Origin: Planococcus donghaensis MPA1U2
GTDB taxonomy: Bacteria; Bacillota; Bacilli; Bacillales_A; Planococcaceae
Direction: 5' to 3'
Assembly (NCBI RefSeq): GCF_000189395.1
Contig: NZ_AEPB01000052.1
Coordinates: 1-40,669 of the forward strand
Length of the DNA stretch: 40,669 nucleotides
The notes under the pieces are model-generated. The model had not been told where the DNA came from, ran no database searches, and saw only the letters and a program-made list of their open reading frames with translations. Below are positions 7,748 through 16,717 of this stretch, one piece after another. Positions within the stretch are counted from its first letter, which is position 1; each line of letters starts with the position of its first letter. A program made the position numbers and the translations under genes.

Positions 7748-8718
7748 TGGAACCCAACAAACCTTTAGGTGAAGTGAAAAAGTTTAATCCTTACGAACGA
7801 CCAAAAAAGACTAGAGAACCGAGAGATCCAATTGATTTTAAGAAATATTGGAAATTGATTGTTGGTTTAGTTGTTGCATTTGTTCTTTTGCTAATCTTGC
7901 TGACAAATGTGTATGTTGTGAAAGAAAGCGAGTACCGGGTGGTTCGTCAATTTGGTGAAGTGGTGAAAATTCAAGAAGAGCCAGGTCTTCAAATGAAAAT
8001 CCCATTTATTCAAAGCGTGACAACATTGCCAAAATATCAAATGACGTATGATGTATCTGAAGCCGAAATCAATACTAAAGATAAAAAACGCATCATTATT
8101 GATAATTACGCTGTTTGGCATGTGGTCAATCCACTAGAATTGATTTCAAATGCCGGAACAATCGTCAATGCAGAATCTCGAATGGAAGAGTTTATCTACT
8201 CGGTTGTCCGGACAGAACTTGGGCAATTAGATTACGATGAAATCATCAATGATGAAAACTCATCTCGCGGTAGCATAAATGATGCGGTAACAGCGAAAGT
8301 AAACGAACTACTCGACAAAGATAAATACGGCATTCAAGTTATGGATGTTCGCATTAAACGAACAGATTTACCAGAGGAAAACGAACAATCTGTTTATACA
8401 CGAATGATTTCAGAACGTGAGTCTACGGCTCAAGAATATTTGTCTCAAGGAGACGCGAAAAAACGGGAAATGGAAGCACAAGCAGACCGTGAAGCGCAAG
8501 AAGTTATTGCGACTGCTCGCAAAGAAGCTGCATTGATCCAAGCAGAAGGCGAATCCGAAGCAGCTAAAATTTACAACGAATCTTTCTCAAAAGACCCAGA
8601 GTTTTACGAATTGTATCGATCGTTAGAATCGTATAAGAAAACAATTGGTGATGACACAGTTATTATTTTGCCGTCAGATTCACCGTATGCAGATATCTTG
8701 TCTGGTAATTACAATTAA
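7747..8718 (+). CDS. hflC: SPFH/prohibitin membrane protein HflC
   Basis: Partner of HflK, 323 residues. A basic, proline-rich cytoplasmic stretch of about 35 residues precedes one transmembrane segment (about 37-57). The SPFH domain then starts at VYVVKESEYRVVRQFGEV, and a long charged coiled coil (about 220-280, QADREAQEVIATARKEAAL) ends in a short hydrophobic tail. Start and stop are shared with hflK in a TAATG overlap. The N-terminal cytoplasmic extension is longer than in E. coli HflC, which begins almost at the membrane. Confidence 0.88.
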   Translation: MEPNKPLGEVKKFNPYERPKKTREPRDPIDFKKYWKLIVGLVVAFVLLLILLTNVYVVKESEYRVVRQFGEVVKIQEEPGLQMKIPFIQSVTTLPKYQMTYDVSEAEINTKDKKRIIIDNYAVWHVVNPLELISNAGTIVNAESRMEEFIYSVVRTELGQLDYDEIINDENSSRGSINDAVTAKVNELLDKDKYGIQVMDVRIKRTDLPEENEQSVYTRMISERESTAQEYLSQGDAKKREMEAQADREAQEVIATARKEAALIQAEGESEAAKIYNESFSKDPEFYELYRSLESYKKTIGDDTVIILPSDSPYADILSGNYN

Positions 8719-8725
8719 GGTCGAG

Positions 8726-8783
8726 GCCGTCATTTCTCTTCTATTTGCCCGCGTGGTAAAATAAAGGGAATGACGGCTTTTTT
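8726..8783 (+). terminator. Terminator of hflKC with long loop
   Basis: GCCGTCATT (8726-8734) pairs perfectly with AATGACGGC (8769-8777), followed by TTTTTTA. The loop of 34 bases is unusually long. The polA ribosome site begins only a few bases downstream, so the polA promoter must lie inside or upstream of this element. Confidence 0.7.
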
Positions 8784-8801
8784 ATGGAAGGGGTAATTTT
8801 T

Positions 8802-11420
8802 GTGGCAAAGAAAATACTTTTATTAGATGGGAATAGTTTGGCGTATCGCGCGTTTTTTGCTTTACCGCTATTAACCAATGAACATGGCATTCATACGAAT
8901 GCCGTATACGGATTTACTATGATGCTTCAAAAAATACTTGATGAAGAACAGCCTACACATATGATTGTGGCTTTTGATGCGGGAAAAACAACATTTCGCC
9001 ATAAAACGTTTAGCGAATACAAAGGTGGAAGACAAAAAACGCCGCCTGAGTTATCGGAGCAATTTCCATACCTTCGCAAATTAATTGATGCTTACGGGAT
9101 CAAACGCTATGAATTAGAAAACTACGAGGCAGATGACATTATCGGTACTTTAAGTTTAGAAGCTGAGCGGGAAGGTGACGAAGTAGTCGTCATTTCCGGA
9201 GATAAAGATTTAACGCAATTAGCGTCTCCGACGACGACTGTTTATATTACGCGAAAAGGCATTACGGATATCGAAAAATATACAGTAGAACACATTAAAG
9301 AAAAGTATGGCTTAACCCCTCTTCAAATTATTGATATGAAAGGCCTAATGGGCGATGCGTCAGATAATATTCCAGGTGTTCCAGGGGTTGGAGAAAAAAC
9401 AGCACTGAAGTTATTAGCGGCGCACGGTTCAGTAGAAGGCGTTTATGAAGCCATTGAGCAACAAAAAGGCAAGATGAAGGAAAAACTAATCGCCAATGAA
9501 GACCTTGCTTATATTAGCAAGCAATTAGCAACCATTGAGCGACAAGCCCCGATTGAAATTCAAATTGATGAATTGAGTTATTCTGGACCAGATCAAGACG
9601 AGTTAGTGAAAGTCTGGAAAGAGCTTGCGTTTAAATCTTTGTTAGAAAAAATGGAGTACACGGCAGAGGAAACGGTAAAAGAAGAATTGAAATTTGAAGT
9701 GCTGACAACGCTTGATCCCTCTATATTAAAAGATGAAATGGCCGTTCACCTTGAACTTTACGATGAGCATTATCATAGCTGTGATTTACTAGGGGTGTCA
9801 CTCGCGACTGAAAGGGATACGTACGTTATTCCGATGGATGTTGTAGAGCGGTCAGAAGAGTTCCGTGCATGGTGTAAAGATTCGACAAAGAAAAAATTCA
9901 TGTCAGACTCTAAAGCAGCAACGGCCGCGTTCTTACGCTTTGGCGTTGAACTAAGAGGTGTTGATTTCGACTTAATGCTAGGGGCTTATATCGTTAACCC
10001 TTCGTTAACTTATACAGATATGGCAAGCATTGTTCAAGAATATGGTCATAATGATGTGTCGACAAATGAACAAATTTACGGCAAAGGTGCTAAAAAGAAA
10101 GTACCAGAAGACGCTATTTTACATGAACATATTGCGAGAAAAGCCCGCACCATTTGGAAAGTTCGTCCACTCATTATGGCAAAACTTGAAGACAACGAGC
10201 AATTCGATTTATACGATAAATTAGAATTGCCACTTGCGACAGTCTTAGGGCAAATGGAATCTCTTGGTGTAATGGTAAACCGAGACCAATTAGTCGAAAT
10301 GGGCAAAGAGTTGGCTCATAAACTAGAGAAAATCGAGAGCGATATTCATGGACTAGCGGGGCAAGAATTTAATATTAATTCACCGAAACAATTGGGCGTT
10401 ATTTTATTTGAGAAATTAGGATTGCCAGCTTTAAAGAAAACTAAGACGGGTTATTCGACAGCAGCGGATGTTTTAGAAAAATTAGAAGGGCAGCACGAAA
10501 TTATTTCTCATATTTTGATGTATCGCCAATTAGGTAAATTATTGTCTACTTATATTGAAGGTTTATTAAAAGAAATTCATGAAGATGGCAAAATTCATAC
10601 GCGCTTTCAACAAGCGCTCACAACCACTGGACGGTTAAGTTCAATTAATCCAAACTTGCAAAACATTCCTGTTCGTCTAGAGGAAGGACGCAAAATCCGT
10701 AAAGCGTTCGTGCCATCAGAACCGGGTTGGGTGATGGTAGCGGCCGATTATTCTCAAATTGAATTGCGCGTACTGGCTGATATGTCCGAAGATGAACGAC
10801 TCGTACAAGCTTTTAAAGACGATCGTGATATTCATACGACTACTGCGAGCGATGTTTTCCATGTAACTGAAGAAGAAGTAACGAGCGATATGCGCCGAGC
10901 CGCTAAAGCGGTTAACTTTGGAATTGTTTACGGAATTAGCGATTACGGCTTGTCTCAAAATTTAAATATTCCACGTAAAGAAGCAGCGGCATTTATTGAG
11001 CGTTATTTTGCTAGCTTCCCAGGCGTAAAAAGTTATATGACGAACATTGTGGCTGATGCCAAGCGTGATGGCTTTGTCACAACTTTGATGAATCGTCGCC
11101 GTTATTTACCAGACATCACAAGTTCAAACTTTAATTTAAGAAGCTTTGCAGAACGCACGGCGATGAATACACCAATTCAAGGCAGTGCGGCAGATATTAT
11201 TAAAAAAGCCATGATTGATATGGATGCAGCAATAGAGCGTGAAGGATTACAAGCGCGCATGCTTTTACAAGTTCACGATGAATTGATTTTTGAAGCACCA
11301 CCTGAAGAATTAGATCACTTGATGAAATTAGTACCTGAAGTTATGGAAAACGCTGTGAAGTTAAGTGTCCCATTAAAAGTGGATATTGCTCACGGTTCCA
11401 CTTGGTACGATACTAAATGA
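8802..11420 (+). CDS. polA: DNA polymerase I
   Basis: Gap-filling polymerase for Okazaki fragments and excision repair. The GTG at 8802 is preferred over the ATG at 8784: GGAAGGGG (8786-8793) sits at good spacing for GTG, and the resulting N-terminus MAKKILLLDGNSLAYRAFF aligns with the family. The product is 872 residues. The 5'-3' nuclease domain is about 1-290 (YEADDIIGTL, GDKDLTQLA, GDASDNIPG). A 3'-5' exonuclease-like domain (about 300-460) lacks the DxE metal motif and is presumably inactive, as in other Bacillus enzymes. The polymerase domain carries motif A VAADYSQIELRVLADMS, motif B RRAAKAVNFGIVYGIS and motif C LQVHDELIFE. mutM follows 15 bases downstream. Confidence 0.97.
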   Translation: MAKKILLLDGNSLAYRAFFALPLLTNEHGIHTNAVYGFTMMLQKILDEEQPTHMIVAFDAGKTTFRHKTFSEYKGGRQKTPPELSEQFPYLRKLIDAYGIKRYELENYEADDIIGTLSLEAEREGDEVVVISGDKDLTQLASPTTTVYITRKGITDIEKYTVEHIKEKYGLTPLQIIDMKGLMGDASDNIPGVPGVGEKTALKLLAAHGSVEGVYEAIEQQKGKMKEKLIANEDLAYISKQLATIERQAPIEIQIDELSYSGPDQDELVKVWKELAFKSLLEKMEYTAEETVKEELKFEVLTTLDPSILKDEMAVHLELYDEHYHSCDLLGVSLATERDTYVIPMDVVERSEEFRAWCKDSTKKKFMSDSKAATAAFLRFGVELRGVDFDLMLGAYIVNPSLTYTDMASIVQEYGHNDVSTNEQIYGKGAKKKVPEDAILHEHIARKARTIWKVRPLIMAKLEDNEQFDLYDKLELPLATVLGQMESLGVMVNRDQLVEMGKELAHKLEKIESDIHGLAGQEFNINSPKQLGVILFEKLGLPALKKTKTGYSTAADVLEKLEGQHEIISHILMYRQLGKLLSTYIEGLLKEIHEDGKIHTRFQQALTTTGRLSSINPNLQNIPVRLEEGRKIRKAFVPSEPGWVMVAADYSQIELRVLADMSEDERLVQAFKDDRDIHTTTASDVFHVTEEEVTSDMRRAAKAVNFGIVYGISDYGLSQNLNIPRKEAAAFIERYFASFPGVKSYMTNIVADAKRDGFVTTLMNRRRYLPDITSSNFNLRSFAERTAMNTPIQGSAADIIKKAMIDMDAAIEREGLQARMLLQVHDELIFEAPPEELDHLMKLVPEVMENAVKLSVPLKVDIAHGSTWYDTK

Positions 11421-11435
11421 TAGGAGGGCATCGAT

Positions 11436-12305
11436 ATGCCTGAACTTCCAGAAGTTGAAGGAGTCGTTCGGCAAATCCGCCCCGTTTCGATTGGCAAGAA
11501 AATTGAGGCTGTAGCGGTGTCGGACGTGATCCGCTTATCAAAAGAAAATGGCAAAGAAGCTATTATTAAACGAATAGAAGCTGACGGTTTTATTAAGCGC
11601 TTAACCGGCGCACAAATCGTCCGCGTAGAACGACGTAGCAAATACATTTATTTCACATTGCGAAAAGACAATGAATTTTTGTTAGTTAATCATTTAGGGA
11701 TGTCTGGAGCTTGGTTTTATGTCGACCAGCTTCAGTCGATTCCTGAAGATAAATTTCGACGCCATGTCCACATTGTGTTGACTTTAAGTAGTGGAAACTT
11801 GTTAGCGTTTTCAGACATTCGTCGTTTTGGAGAAATGCGAGTCTTGCAAGAAGAAGGAGATTTTCCTCCTTTATTGTTAATGGCTCCTGAACCTTTTCAT
11901 GAAAGTGCACTTGAGCATTTTCTAACTATGGCAGAAAGTCCAAAATATAAAAATAAAGCGATCAAGGAAATCATTATGGATGGTCAAATTATTTCTGGTT
12001 GCGGCAATATATATGCAACAGAAGCTTTGTTTAAGATGAAAATTCATCCAAAACGTGCTGCTAGCCGCATTAGCCGAAAGCGAAAAGTAGAACTGTTTGA
12101 ATCGATTGTTGCCATTTTGCAAGAAAGCATTAGAGCAGGAGGTAGTACAATTTCAGATTATCGTGATATTAACGGCGAATCAGGAAGCATGCAAAATCGT
12201 TTCGGCATGTATGGAAAAAAACAATGTGCAGATTGTGGCACAGCGACAAAAACCTTGAAAATTGGCGGTCGAGCTTCCGTGTATTGCCCGACCTGTCAGA
12301 AATGA
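11436..12305 (+). CDS. mutM: Formamidopyrimidine-DNA glycosylase
   Basis: Removes 8-oxoguanine and formamidopyrimidines and cleaves the abasic site. It is 289 residues. After Met removal the catalytic Pro and Glu lead the sequence (MPELPEVE). The helix-two-turns-helix region has SGCGNIYATEALF, and the C-terminal zinc finger has C-x2-C and C-x2-C pairs (CADC...CPTC) around the DNA-binding Arg-rich loop. AGGAGGG precedes the ATG. It forms a repair cluster with polA upstream and coaE 9 bases downstream; ytaF, present between mutM and coaE in Bacillus subtilis, is absent. Confidence 0.96.
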   Translation: MPELPEVEGVVRQIRPVSIGKKIEAVAVSDVIRLSKENGKEAIIKRIEADGFIKRLTGAQIVRVERRSKYIYFTLRKDNEFLLVNHLGMSGAWFYVDQLQSIPEDKFRRHVHIVLTLSSGNLLAFSDIRRFGEMRVLQEEGDFPPLLLMAPEPFHESALEHFLTMAESPKYKNKAIKEIIMDGQIISGCGNIYATEALFKMKIHPKRAASRISRKRKVELFESIVAILQESIRAGGSTISDYRDINGESGSMQNRFGMYGKKQCADCGTATKTLKIGGRASVYCPTCQK

Positions 12306-12314
12306 GGAAAGACT

Positions 12315-12920
12315 ATGATCATAGGGTTAACAGGCAGTATCGCCAGTGGAAAAAGTACAGTATCCAAAATGTTAAAAGACGAAGGGTATCCAATTATTGA
12401 TGCGGACCTTGTAGCAAGATTAGTAGTCGAACCAGGTTCTGAAACACTTGAACAAATCAAGCAAGCGTTTGGACCTGAAGTTATTAGTCCAGACGGCTCT
12501 ATGAATCGAGCAAAAGTAGGAGAAATTATTTTTAATGATCCGGTTAGTCGAAAAACCTTAAATGATATTATTCATCCAGCTATTCGACAAGAAATGCTCA
12601 AGCAACGCTTTGAGTTGATTGAGCAAGGGTTTAAAACGATTATTATGGATATCCCGTTGTTATTCGAAAGCCGTCTACAATATTTAGTAGATAAAATTTT
12701 AGTCGTTAGCGTTACAGAAGAAAATCAATTTAAACGACTAGTTGAAAGAAATAGCTTTACGGAAAAAGAAGCAAGAGCGCGTATCAATTCCCAATTGCCA
12801 ATGTCTGTGAAGGAAGATGGGGCAGATGCGGTTATTTATAACAATGGAACTTTTGAAGAAACGAAACAACAATTAAGTCGAATATTAGAAAATTGGCAAG
12901 CCACTCCTGAAAAAGAATAA
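12315..12920 (+). CDS. coaE: Dephospho-CoA kinase
   Basis: Last step of coenzyme A synthesis: phosphorylates the ribose 3'-OH of dephospho-CoA using ATP. It is 201 residues, normal size. The N-terminal P-loop is GLTGSIASGKST (4-15). DADLVAR contains the conserved Asp, and the family motifs HPAIR and DIPLLFES are present. GAGGAAAG provides the ribosome site; the gene begins 9 bases after mutM and is most likely cotranscribed with polA-mutM. Confidence 0.96.
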   Translation: MIIGLTGSIASGKSTVSKMLKDEGYPIIDADLVARLVVEPGSETLEQIKQAFGPEVISPDGSMNRAKVGEIIFNDPVSRKTLNDIIHPAIRQEMLKQRFELIEQGFKTIIMDIPLLFESRLQYLVDKILVVSVTEENQFKRLVERNSFTEKEARARINSQLPMSVKEDGADAVIYNNGTFEETKQQLSRILENWQATPEKE

Positions 12921-12955
12921 AAGATATGCTTTTTAAGGTTCTCTAAATATGCAAT

Positions 12956-12966
12956 TGTGTTATACT
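12956..12966 (+). promoter_or_regulatory. Extended -10 promoter of gapB overlapping a CcpN-like operator
   Basis: TGT-TATACT (12958-12966) is an extended -10. The eleven bases 12956-12966 fit every position of the CcpN operator consensus as I recall it (TRTGHYATAYW). CcpN represses gapB and pckA during glycolytic growth in Bacillus subtilis. The operator covers the -10 itself, so binding would block polymerase or its escape. Confidence 0.55.
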
Positions 12967-13020
12967 ATATTAGAAATTAAAAACATAAGTATAACTTAAT
13001 TACAAATGGAGGATTCCTAC

Positions 13021-14040
13021 ATGACAGTTTCTATTGCAATTAACGGGTTTGGCCGTATTGGCCGTATGGTTTTCAGACAGGCGATAATGATGGATGACGT
13101 CACAATTACAGCAGTTAATGCCTCATATCCAGCTGAGACCCTTGCGCATTTAATTAAGTATGACACAAATCACGGCACCTTCACTGGTGACGTATCTTCT
13201 GAAGAAGATGCATTAATTGTTAACGGGAAACGAGTTCAGTTAGTCAGCGAACGCGACCCTTTGAATCTGCCATGGAGAGAAATGGGCATTGACATCGTTA
13301 TCGAAGCGACTGGAAAGTTCAATTCTCGTGAAAAAGCGGCTCTTCATTTGGAAGCAGGAGCTAAAAAAGTAATCCTTACCGCACCAGGCAAACAAGAAGA
13401 TATTACAATTGTTATGGGTGTGAACGATGACAAGTTAGATATTGAGCATCACGACGTAATTTCCAATGCAAGTTGTACAACAAACTGTTTAGCGCCAGTC
13501 GTAAAAGTGTTGAATGATAGATTTGGTATTGAAAACGGTTTAATGACAACAATCCATTCATACACAAACGATCAACAAAATTTGGACAATCCACACAAAG
13601 ATCTTCGTCGTGCTCGTGCTTGTGCTCAATCGATCATTCCTACTTCTACGGGTGCCGCGAAAGCGCTGTCATTAGTGTTGCCAGAATTGCAAGGGAAACT
13701 CCATGGGATGGCATTAAGAGTGCCGACTCCGAATGTATCGTTAGTTGATTTGGTTGTCGACTTAGAGACAGCGGTTACAATCGAAGACGTGAACCAAGCT
13801 TTCGAAGAAGCATCGTTAAATGGCTTAGAAGGAATTTTAGGATTCACAATGGAGCCGTTAGTTTCGGTTGATTTTAACAGCAATCCTCAATCAGCCATTG
13901 TTGATGGGTTATCAACGATGGTAATTGGAGAACGCAAAGTGAAGGTGTTGGCTTGGTACGATAATGAGTGGGGTTATTCCGCACGTGTTATTGATTTAAC
14001 AAAAAAAGTTGCGAATGCGTTAGTGCTAGTATCAAAATAA
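13021..14040 (+). CDS. gapB: Glyceraldehyde-3-phosphate dehydrogenase, gluconeogenic GapB type
   Basis: Works in the gluconeogenic direction, normally with NADP. The ATG at 13021 follows GGAGG (13007-13011); the upstream ATG at 13006 overlaps that ribosome site. The product is 339 residues. Seen: INGFGRIGRM (7-16), catalytic Cys152 in SNASCTTNCLAP, catalytic His179, and WYDNEWGY at the C-terminus. The second-strand position that is Asp in NAD-specific GapA is in a VNAS context (31-35), as in GapB. The gene order gapB-speD is conserved, but a terminator and a separate promoter split the two genes here. Confidence 0.95.
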   Translation: MTVSIAINGFGRIGRMVFRQAIMMDDVTITAVNASYPAETLAHLIKYDTNHGTFTGDVSSEEDALIVNGKRVQLVSERDPLNLPWREMGIDIVIEATGKFNSREKAALHLEAGAKKVILTAPGKQEDITIVMGVNDDKLDIEHHDVISNASCTTNCLAPVVKVLNDRFGIENGLMTTIHSYTNDQQNLDNPHKDLRRARACAQSIIPTSTGAAKALSLVLPELQGKLHGMALRVPTPNVSLVDLVVDLETAVTIEDVNQAFEEASLNGLEGILGFTMEPLVSVDFNSNPQSAIVDGLSTMVIGERKVKVLAWYDNEWGYSARVIDLTKKVANALVLVSK

Positions 14041-14043
14041 AAT

Positions 14044-14090
14044 AAAAACCCTATTTTCCGCTGTTTAAAGGGAAAAATAGGGTTTTTATT
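14044..14090 (+). terminator. Terminator of gapB
   Basis: AAAAACCCTATTTTCC pairs with GGAAAAATAGGGTTTTT (one bulge) around a loop of about ten bases. The symmetry and flanking A/T runs could make it bidirectional. Confidence 0.88.
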
Positions 14091-14133
14091 ATGGGTTTAT
14101 TTGGGGGAATTGAGGAATGATAAGATATTATTA

Positions 14134-14162
14134 TTGCATTTACTATAAATACGTTTTATACT
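14134..14162 (+). promoter_or_regulatory. Sigma-A promoter of speD
   Basis: TTGCAT (14134-14139), exactly 17 bases, TATACT (14157-14162). The predicted start near 14168 leaves an untranslated leader of about 185 bases. Confidence 0.7.
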
Positions 14163-14167
14163 ATGAA

Positions 14168-14355
14168 TCGTAGTTGAAAAACGACTACCACTTCTGACTT
14201 TCCATCAAAGTAACTAGGAATTAGGAGCGTAAGATTTTTTATTCACATGACTGCTTAAAGGGTTAGGATCTCTTTGGACTAACTTTCCCCCGTGGTAGTC
14301 AACTTTGAATATTTTGCGCAAAAACCAAAATGATATCAAAGGGGGAAAACGAACC
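14168..14355 (+). promoter_or_regulatory. Long structured leader RNA of speD
   Basis: GACTACCAC (14183-14191) is perfectly complementary to GTGGTAGTC (14292-14300), closing a domain of about 100 bases that contains ACTTT/AAAGT and GTTAG/CTAAC stems. The 5' arm can instead form a local stem with GTAGTTG (14170-14176). A further stem (CTTTGA at 14303 with TCAAAG at 14336) runs up to the GGGGG ribosome site. The layout resembles a translational riboswitch, but I recognise no known class, and no terminator is present. Confidence 0.5.
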
Positions 14356-14739
14356 ATGGAAACAATGGGACGTCACGTAATTGCAGAACTTTGGCAGTGT
14401 GATTTTGACAAATTAAACGATATGGATTTTATCGAACAAACTTTTGTTGATGCAGCACTCAAATCTGGAGCTGAAGTAAGAGAGGTAGCTTTTCATAAAT
14501 TCGCACCACAAGGTGTTAGCGGAGTTGTGATTATCTCAGAATCTCACTTAACTATCCACAGTTTCCCAGAACACGGCTATGCGAGTGTAGATGTTTACAC
14601 TTGTGGCGATTTAGATCCGACTATTGCAGCGGAATATATCGCAGAAGCACTAGGTTCAACATCACGCGAGCTTGTAGAAATACCACGCGGTATGGGGCCA
14701 GTAAGTGTTGAAAAATCCAAAGTTTCAGTAACAGCATAA
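14356..14739 (+). CDS. speD: S-adenosylmethionine decarboxylase proenzyme
   Basis: Makes decarboxylated SAM, the aminopropyl donor for spermidine. The ATG at 14356 gives [13 protein letters not shown], matching Bacillus SpeD; the open frame upstream from 14305 is leader. The product is 127 residues. Autocleavage should occur in SESHLTIHS between Glu62 and Ser63, with Ser63 becoming the pyruvoyl group; His68 and Cys83 are the processing and proton-donor residues. The ribosome site is the G-run at 14340-14345, which abuts a hairpin, so translation may be controlled by the leader. No speE is in the window. Confidence 0.95.
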   Translation: METMGRHVIAELWQCDFDKLNDMDFIEQTFVDAALKSGAEVREVAFHKFAPQGVSGVVIISESHLTIHSFPEHGYASVDVYTCGDLDPTIAAEYIAEALGSTSRELVEIPRGMGPVSVEKSKVSVTA

Positions 14740-14759
14740 TCCATTTAACAAAAACACGT

Positions 14760-14789
14760 AAGCAGAGGATAAAATCCTCTGCTTTTTCT
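14760..14789 (+). terminator. Terminator of speD
   Basis: AGCAGAGGAT (14761-14770) pairs perfectly with ATCCTCTGCT (14774-14783), followed by TTTTC. Confidence 0.92.
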
Positions 14790-14807
14790 ATTTTTCTAAA
14801 GAATTTT

Positions 14808-14816
14808 TGTTATACT
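14808..14816 (+). promoter_or_regulatory. Extended -10 promoter of nrdR-dnaB-dnaI
   Basis: TG-T-TATACT at 14808-14816, 36 bases before the nrdR ATG. No convincing -35 is visible. It resembles the gapB -10 but misses the CcpN consensus at one position. Confidence 0.5.
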
Positions 14817-14852
14817 ATATAGACTAGATAGAGAAGTTAGGGAGATGTCAAA

Positions 14853-15329
14853 ATGAAATGTCCAGCTTGCCAACATAACGGCACACGCGTTGTCGATTCA
14901 AGGCCAATAGACGAAATGAAGTCAATCAGAAGAAGAAGAGAATGCGAAGCTTGCGGATATCGCTTTACCACTTTTGAAAAAGTGGAAGAAATGCCACTGA
15001 TTGTCGTCAAAAAAGATGGCTCGCGTGAAGAGTTTAGCCGCGAAAAAGTTTTACGTGGGTTAATTCGTGCGTGTGAAAAGCGGCCGGTATCTCTAGAAGT
15101 GCTGGAAGAAGTGGTATTCACAATTGAAAAAGACCTTCGGCGCGAAGGCAATCCAGAAGTAAAGTCTGAAGAAGTTGGCGAATTGGTTATGAACCGATTA
15201 GCAACCATTGATGAAGTGGCCTATGTTCGCTTTGCATCAGTGTATCGTCAATTTAAAGACATTACTGTTTTTATCGATGAACTAAAAGATTTATTAAATA
15301 AAGGACCAGAAGGCAAGAAAATCGATTGA
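14853..15329 (+). CDS. nrdR: Transcriptional repressor NrdR
   Basis: Represses ribonucleotide reductase operons when dATP is high. It is 158 residues. The N-terminal zinc ribbon has Cys3, Cys6, Cys31 and Cys34 with the basic stretch IRRRRE between the pairs. An ATP-cone domain follows (about 49-139; [20 protein letters not shown]). It heads an operon with dnaB and dnaI, linking dNTP supply to replication start; this order is conserved in Bacilli. The ribosome site GGGAGATG lies 6-7 bases upstream of the ATG. Confidence 0.96.
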   Translation: MKCPACQHNGTRVVDSRPIDEMKSIRRRRECEACGYRFTTFEKVEEMPLIVVKKDGSREEFSREKVLRGLIRACEKRPVSLEVLEEVVFTIEKDLRREGNPEVKSEEVGELVMNRLATIDEVAYVRFASVYRQFKDITVFIDELKDLLNKGPEGKKID

Positions 15330-15340
15330 GGTGGTGACTT

Positions 15341-16717
15341 ATGACTGCGTATTATAAGGAGTTGCAGCCTGCTGATCCATATCGCATTCGGTTGCCTTAT
15401 CCATTTTCCAATTATGATCGTCAGCTTTTGACGCTATTGTATCAACCGATGATTGGTGCTGAGGCAATCGCATTGTATTTAACGTTGTGGGCTGAAGGCG
15501 AAGCATCGCGAGAAGAAACAACTCATTATACGTTAATGAACACATTAGGAAATCCGATTGCGAAAATTTTTGATGCAAGAATTCAACTTGAAGCTATCGG
15601 GTTATTAAAAACTTATAGAAGTAATGAAGGAGACCGTTCTTTTATTTATGAATTATGTCCACCACTCGATCCGAAAACATTTTTTATGGATCCGTTGTTG
15701 TCGATGTTCTTATTCAGTAAAATTGGAGAATCCTCCTATAGAAGAGTCCGAAATCGCTTTTTAGTATATACAGAAATTCCGACGGATTACGAAGAAGTAT
15801 CACGTACTTTTACGGATATTTTTCAGCCAGTACACGCTAAAGCTGGCTATCCGTCCGTTAAAAAAGATTTACAAGAACGCAAAAAAGGCAATTACGAAGC
15901 TGATTCTGAATTTGATTTTGATTTACTCAGACAAGGCTTATCCGAGCAATTAGTGCCTAAAAAAGTATTAACGGCTACGATTAAAGACTTTATAACGAAA
16001 CTGTCTTATTTATATAGCTGGGGACCGCTAGAGATGCAAAAAGTCATCTTATTGGCAATTGAAGATGATTATAAATTAACAGTCGAGGGTTTGAAAAAGT
16101 CAGCGTCTGAGTATTATAAACTAACGGTCTCTACAACAGCACCACAGCTTGTTCAAGTGCATAAAGCAACTGAAAAGCAAATTGACGCAGTAGATACGCC
16201 AAAAACAAAACAAGACGAATTACTCGGGTACTTGGAAACGGCTCCGCCGATTCAAGTGTTACGAGATATTGCGAACGGCAGTGAACCGTTGCCAGCGGAT
16301 GTTGAGTTAGCCAATCAATTGGTCATCACGCATGGCATGAAGCCAGCGGTCGTTAATGTGCTACTGCAGTATGTGTTATTGCGTACCGATATGAAACTAA
16401 CAAAAGCGTATGTAGAAAAGATTGCTTCGCATTGGTTACGAAAAAACGTGACTACGGCAAAAGAAGCGATGGAAATTGCGCGTGTTGAGCATACTCAATA
16501 CATGAAGTGGAAGTCAGAAGGATCTCCTACCACTGTAGCAAAACCGTTTACGGGCAATGGAAACCGCAAACCGGTACGTGAAGAAAAACTTCCGGAATGG
16601 TTCCATAAAAAAGATCAAACACCCGCTCCTAAAGTTGAACCGAAAAACGAAAGTTTAGAAGTAGAAAAACAAAAGCTCCTAGCAAAACTGGCGCTGAAGA
16701 AAGGAAAAGGTGGTTAA
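15341..16717 (+). CDS. dnaB: Replication initiation and membrane attachment protein DnaB
   Basis: Primosomal protein that with DnaD and DnaI loads the replicative helicase at oriC and at stalled forks (this is the Bacillus DnaB, not the E. coli helicase). It is 458 residues. It contains an N-terminal winged-helix region (about 15-110), a middle segment, and DnaD-like/DDBH2 regions toward the C-terminus with a DnaD-type end near KAYVEKIASHWLRKNV. The tail is Lys/Glu-rich and probably disordered. GAGGTGGTGA gives a strong ribosome site. It is separated from nrdR by 11 bases and abuts dnaI directly. Confidence 0.94.
   Translation: MTAYYKELQPADPYRIRLPYPFSNYDRQLLTLLYQPMIGAEAIALYLTLWAEGEASREETTHYTLMNTLGNPIAKIFDARIQLEAIGLLKTYRSNEGDRSFIYELCPPLDPKTFFMDPLLSMFLFSKIGESSYRRVRNRFLVYTEIPTDYEEVSRTFTDIFQPVHAKAGYPSVKKDLQERKKGNYEADSEFDFDLLRQGLSEQLVPKKVLTATIKDFITKLSYLYSWGPLEMQKVILLAIEDDYKLTVEGLKKSASEYYKLTVSTTAPQLVQVHKATEKQIDAVDTPKTKQDELLGYLETAPPIQVLRDIANGSEPLPADVELANQLVITHGMKPAVVNVLLQYVLLRTDMKLTKAYVEKIASHWLRKNVTTAKEAMEIARVEHTQYMKWKSEGSPTTVAKPFTGNGNRKPVREEKLPEWFHKKDQTPAPKVEPKNESLEVEKQKLLAKLALKKGKGG

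Noticed and set aside
9661-9900. Damaged proofreading domain in DNA polymerase I as a mutation
   Set aside because: Loss of the DxE exonuclease motif is normal for Bacillus-type PolA, so it is not an anomaly.
14811-14830. NrdR box at the nrdR promoter
   Set aside because: CTATATAG is present, but the full conserved box with its flanks is not, and no second copy at helical spacing is seen.
15339-15578. Minus-strand frames inside dnaB and other genes
   Set aside because: They are shadows of well-supported plus-strand genes, without ribosome sites or recognisable products.
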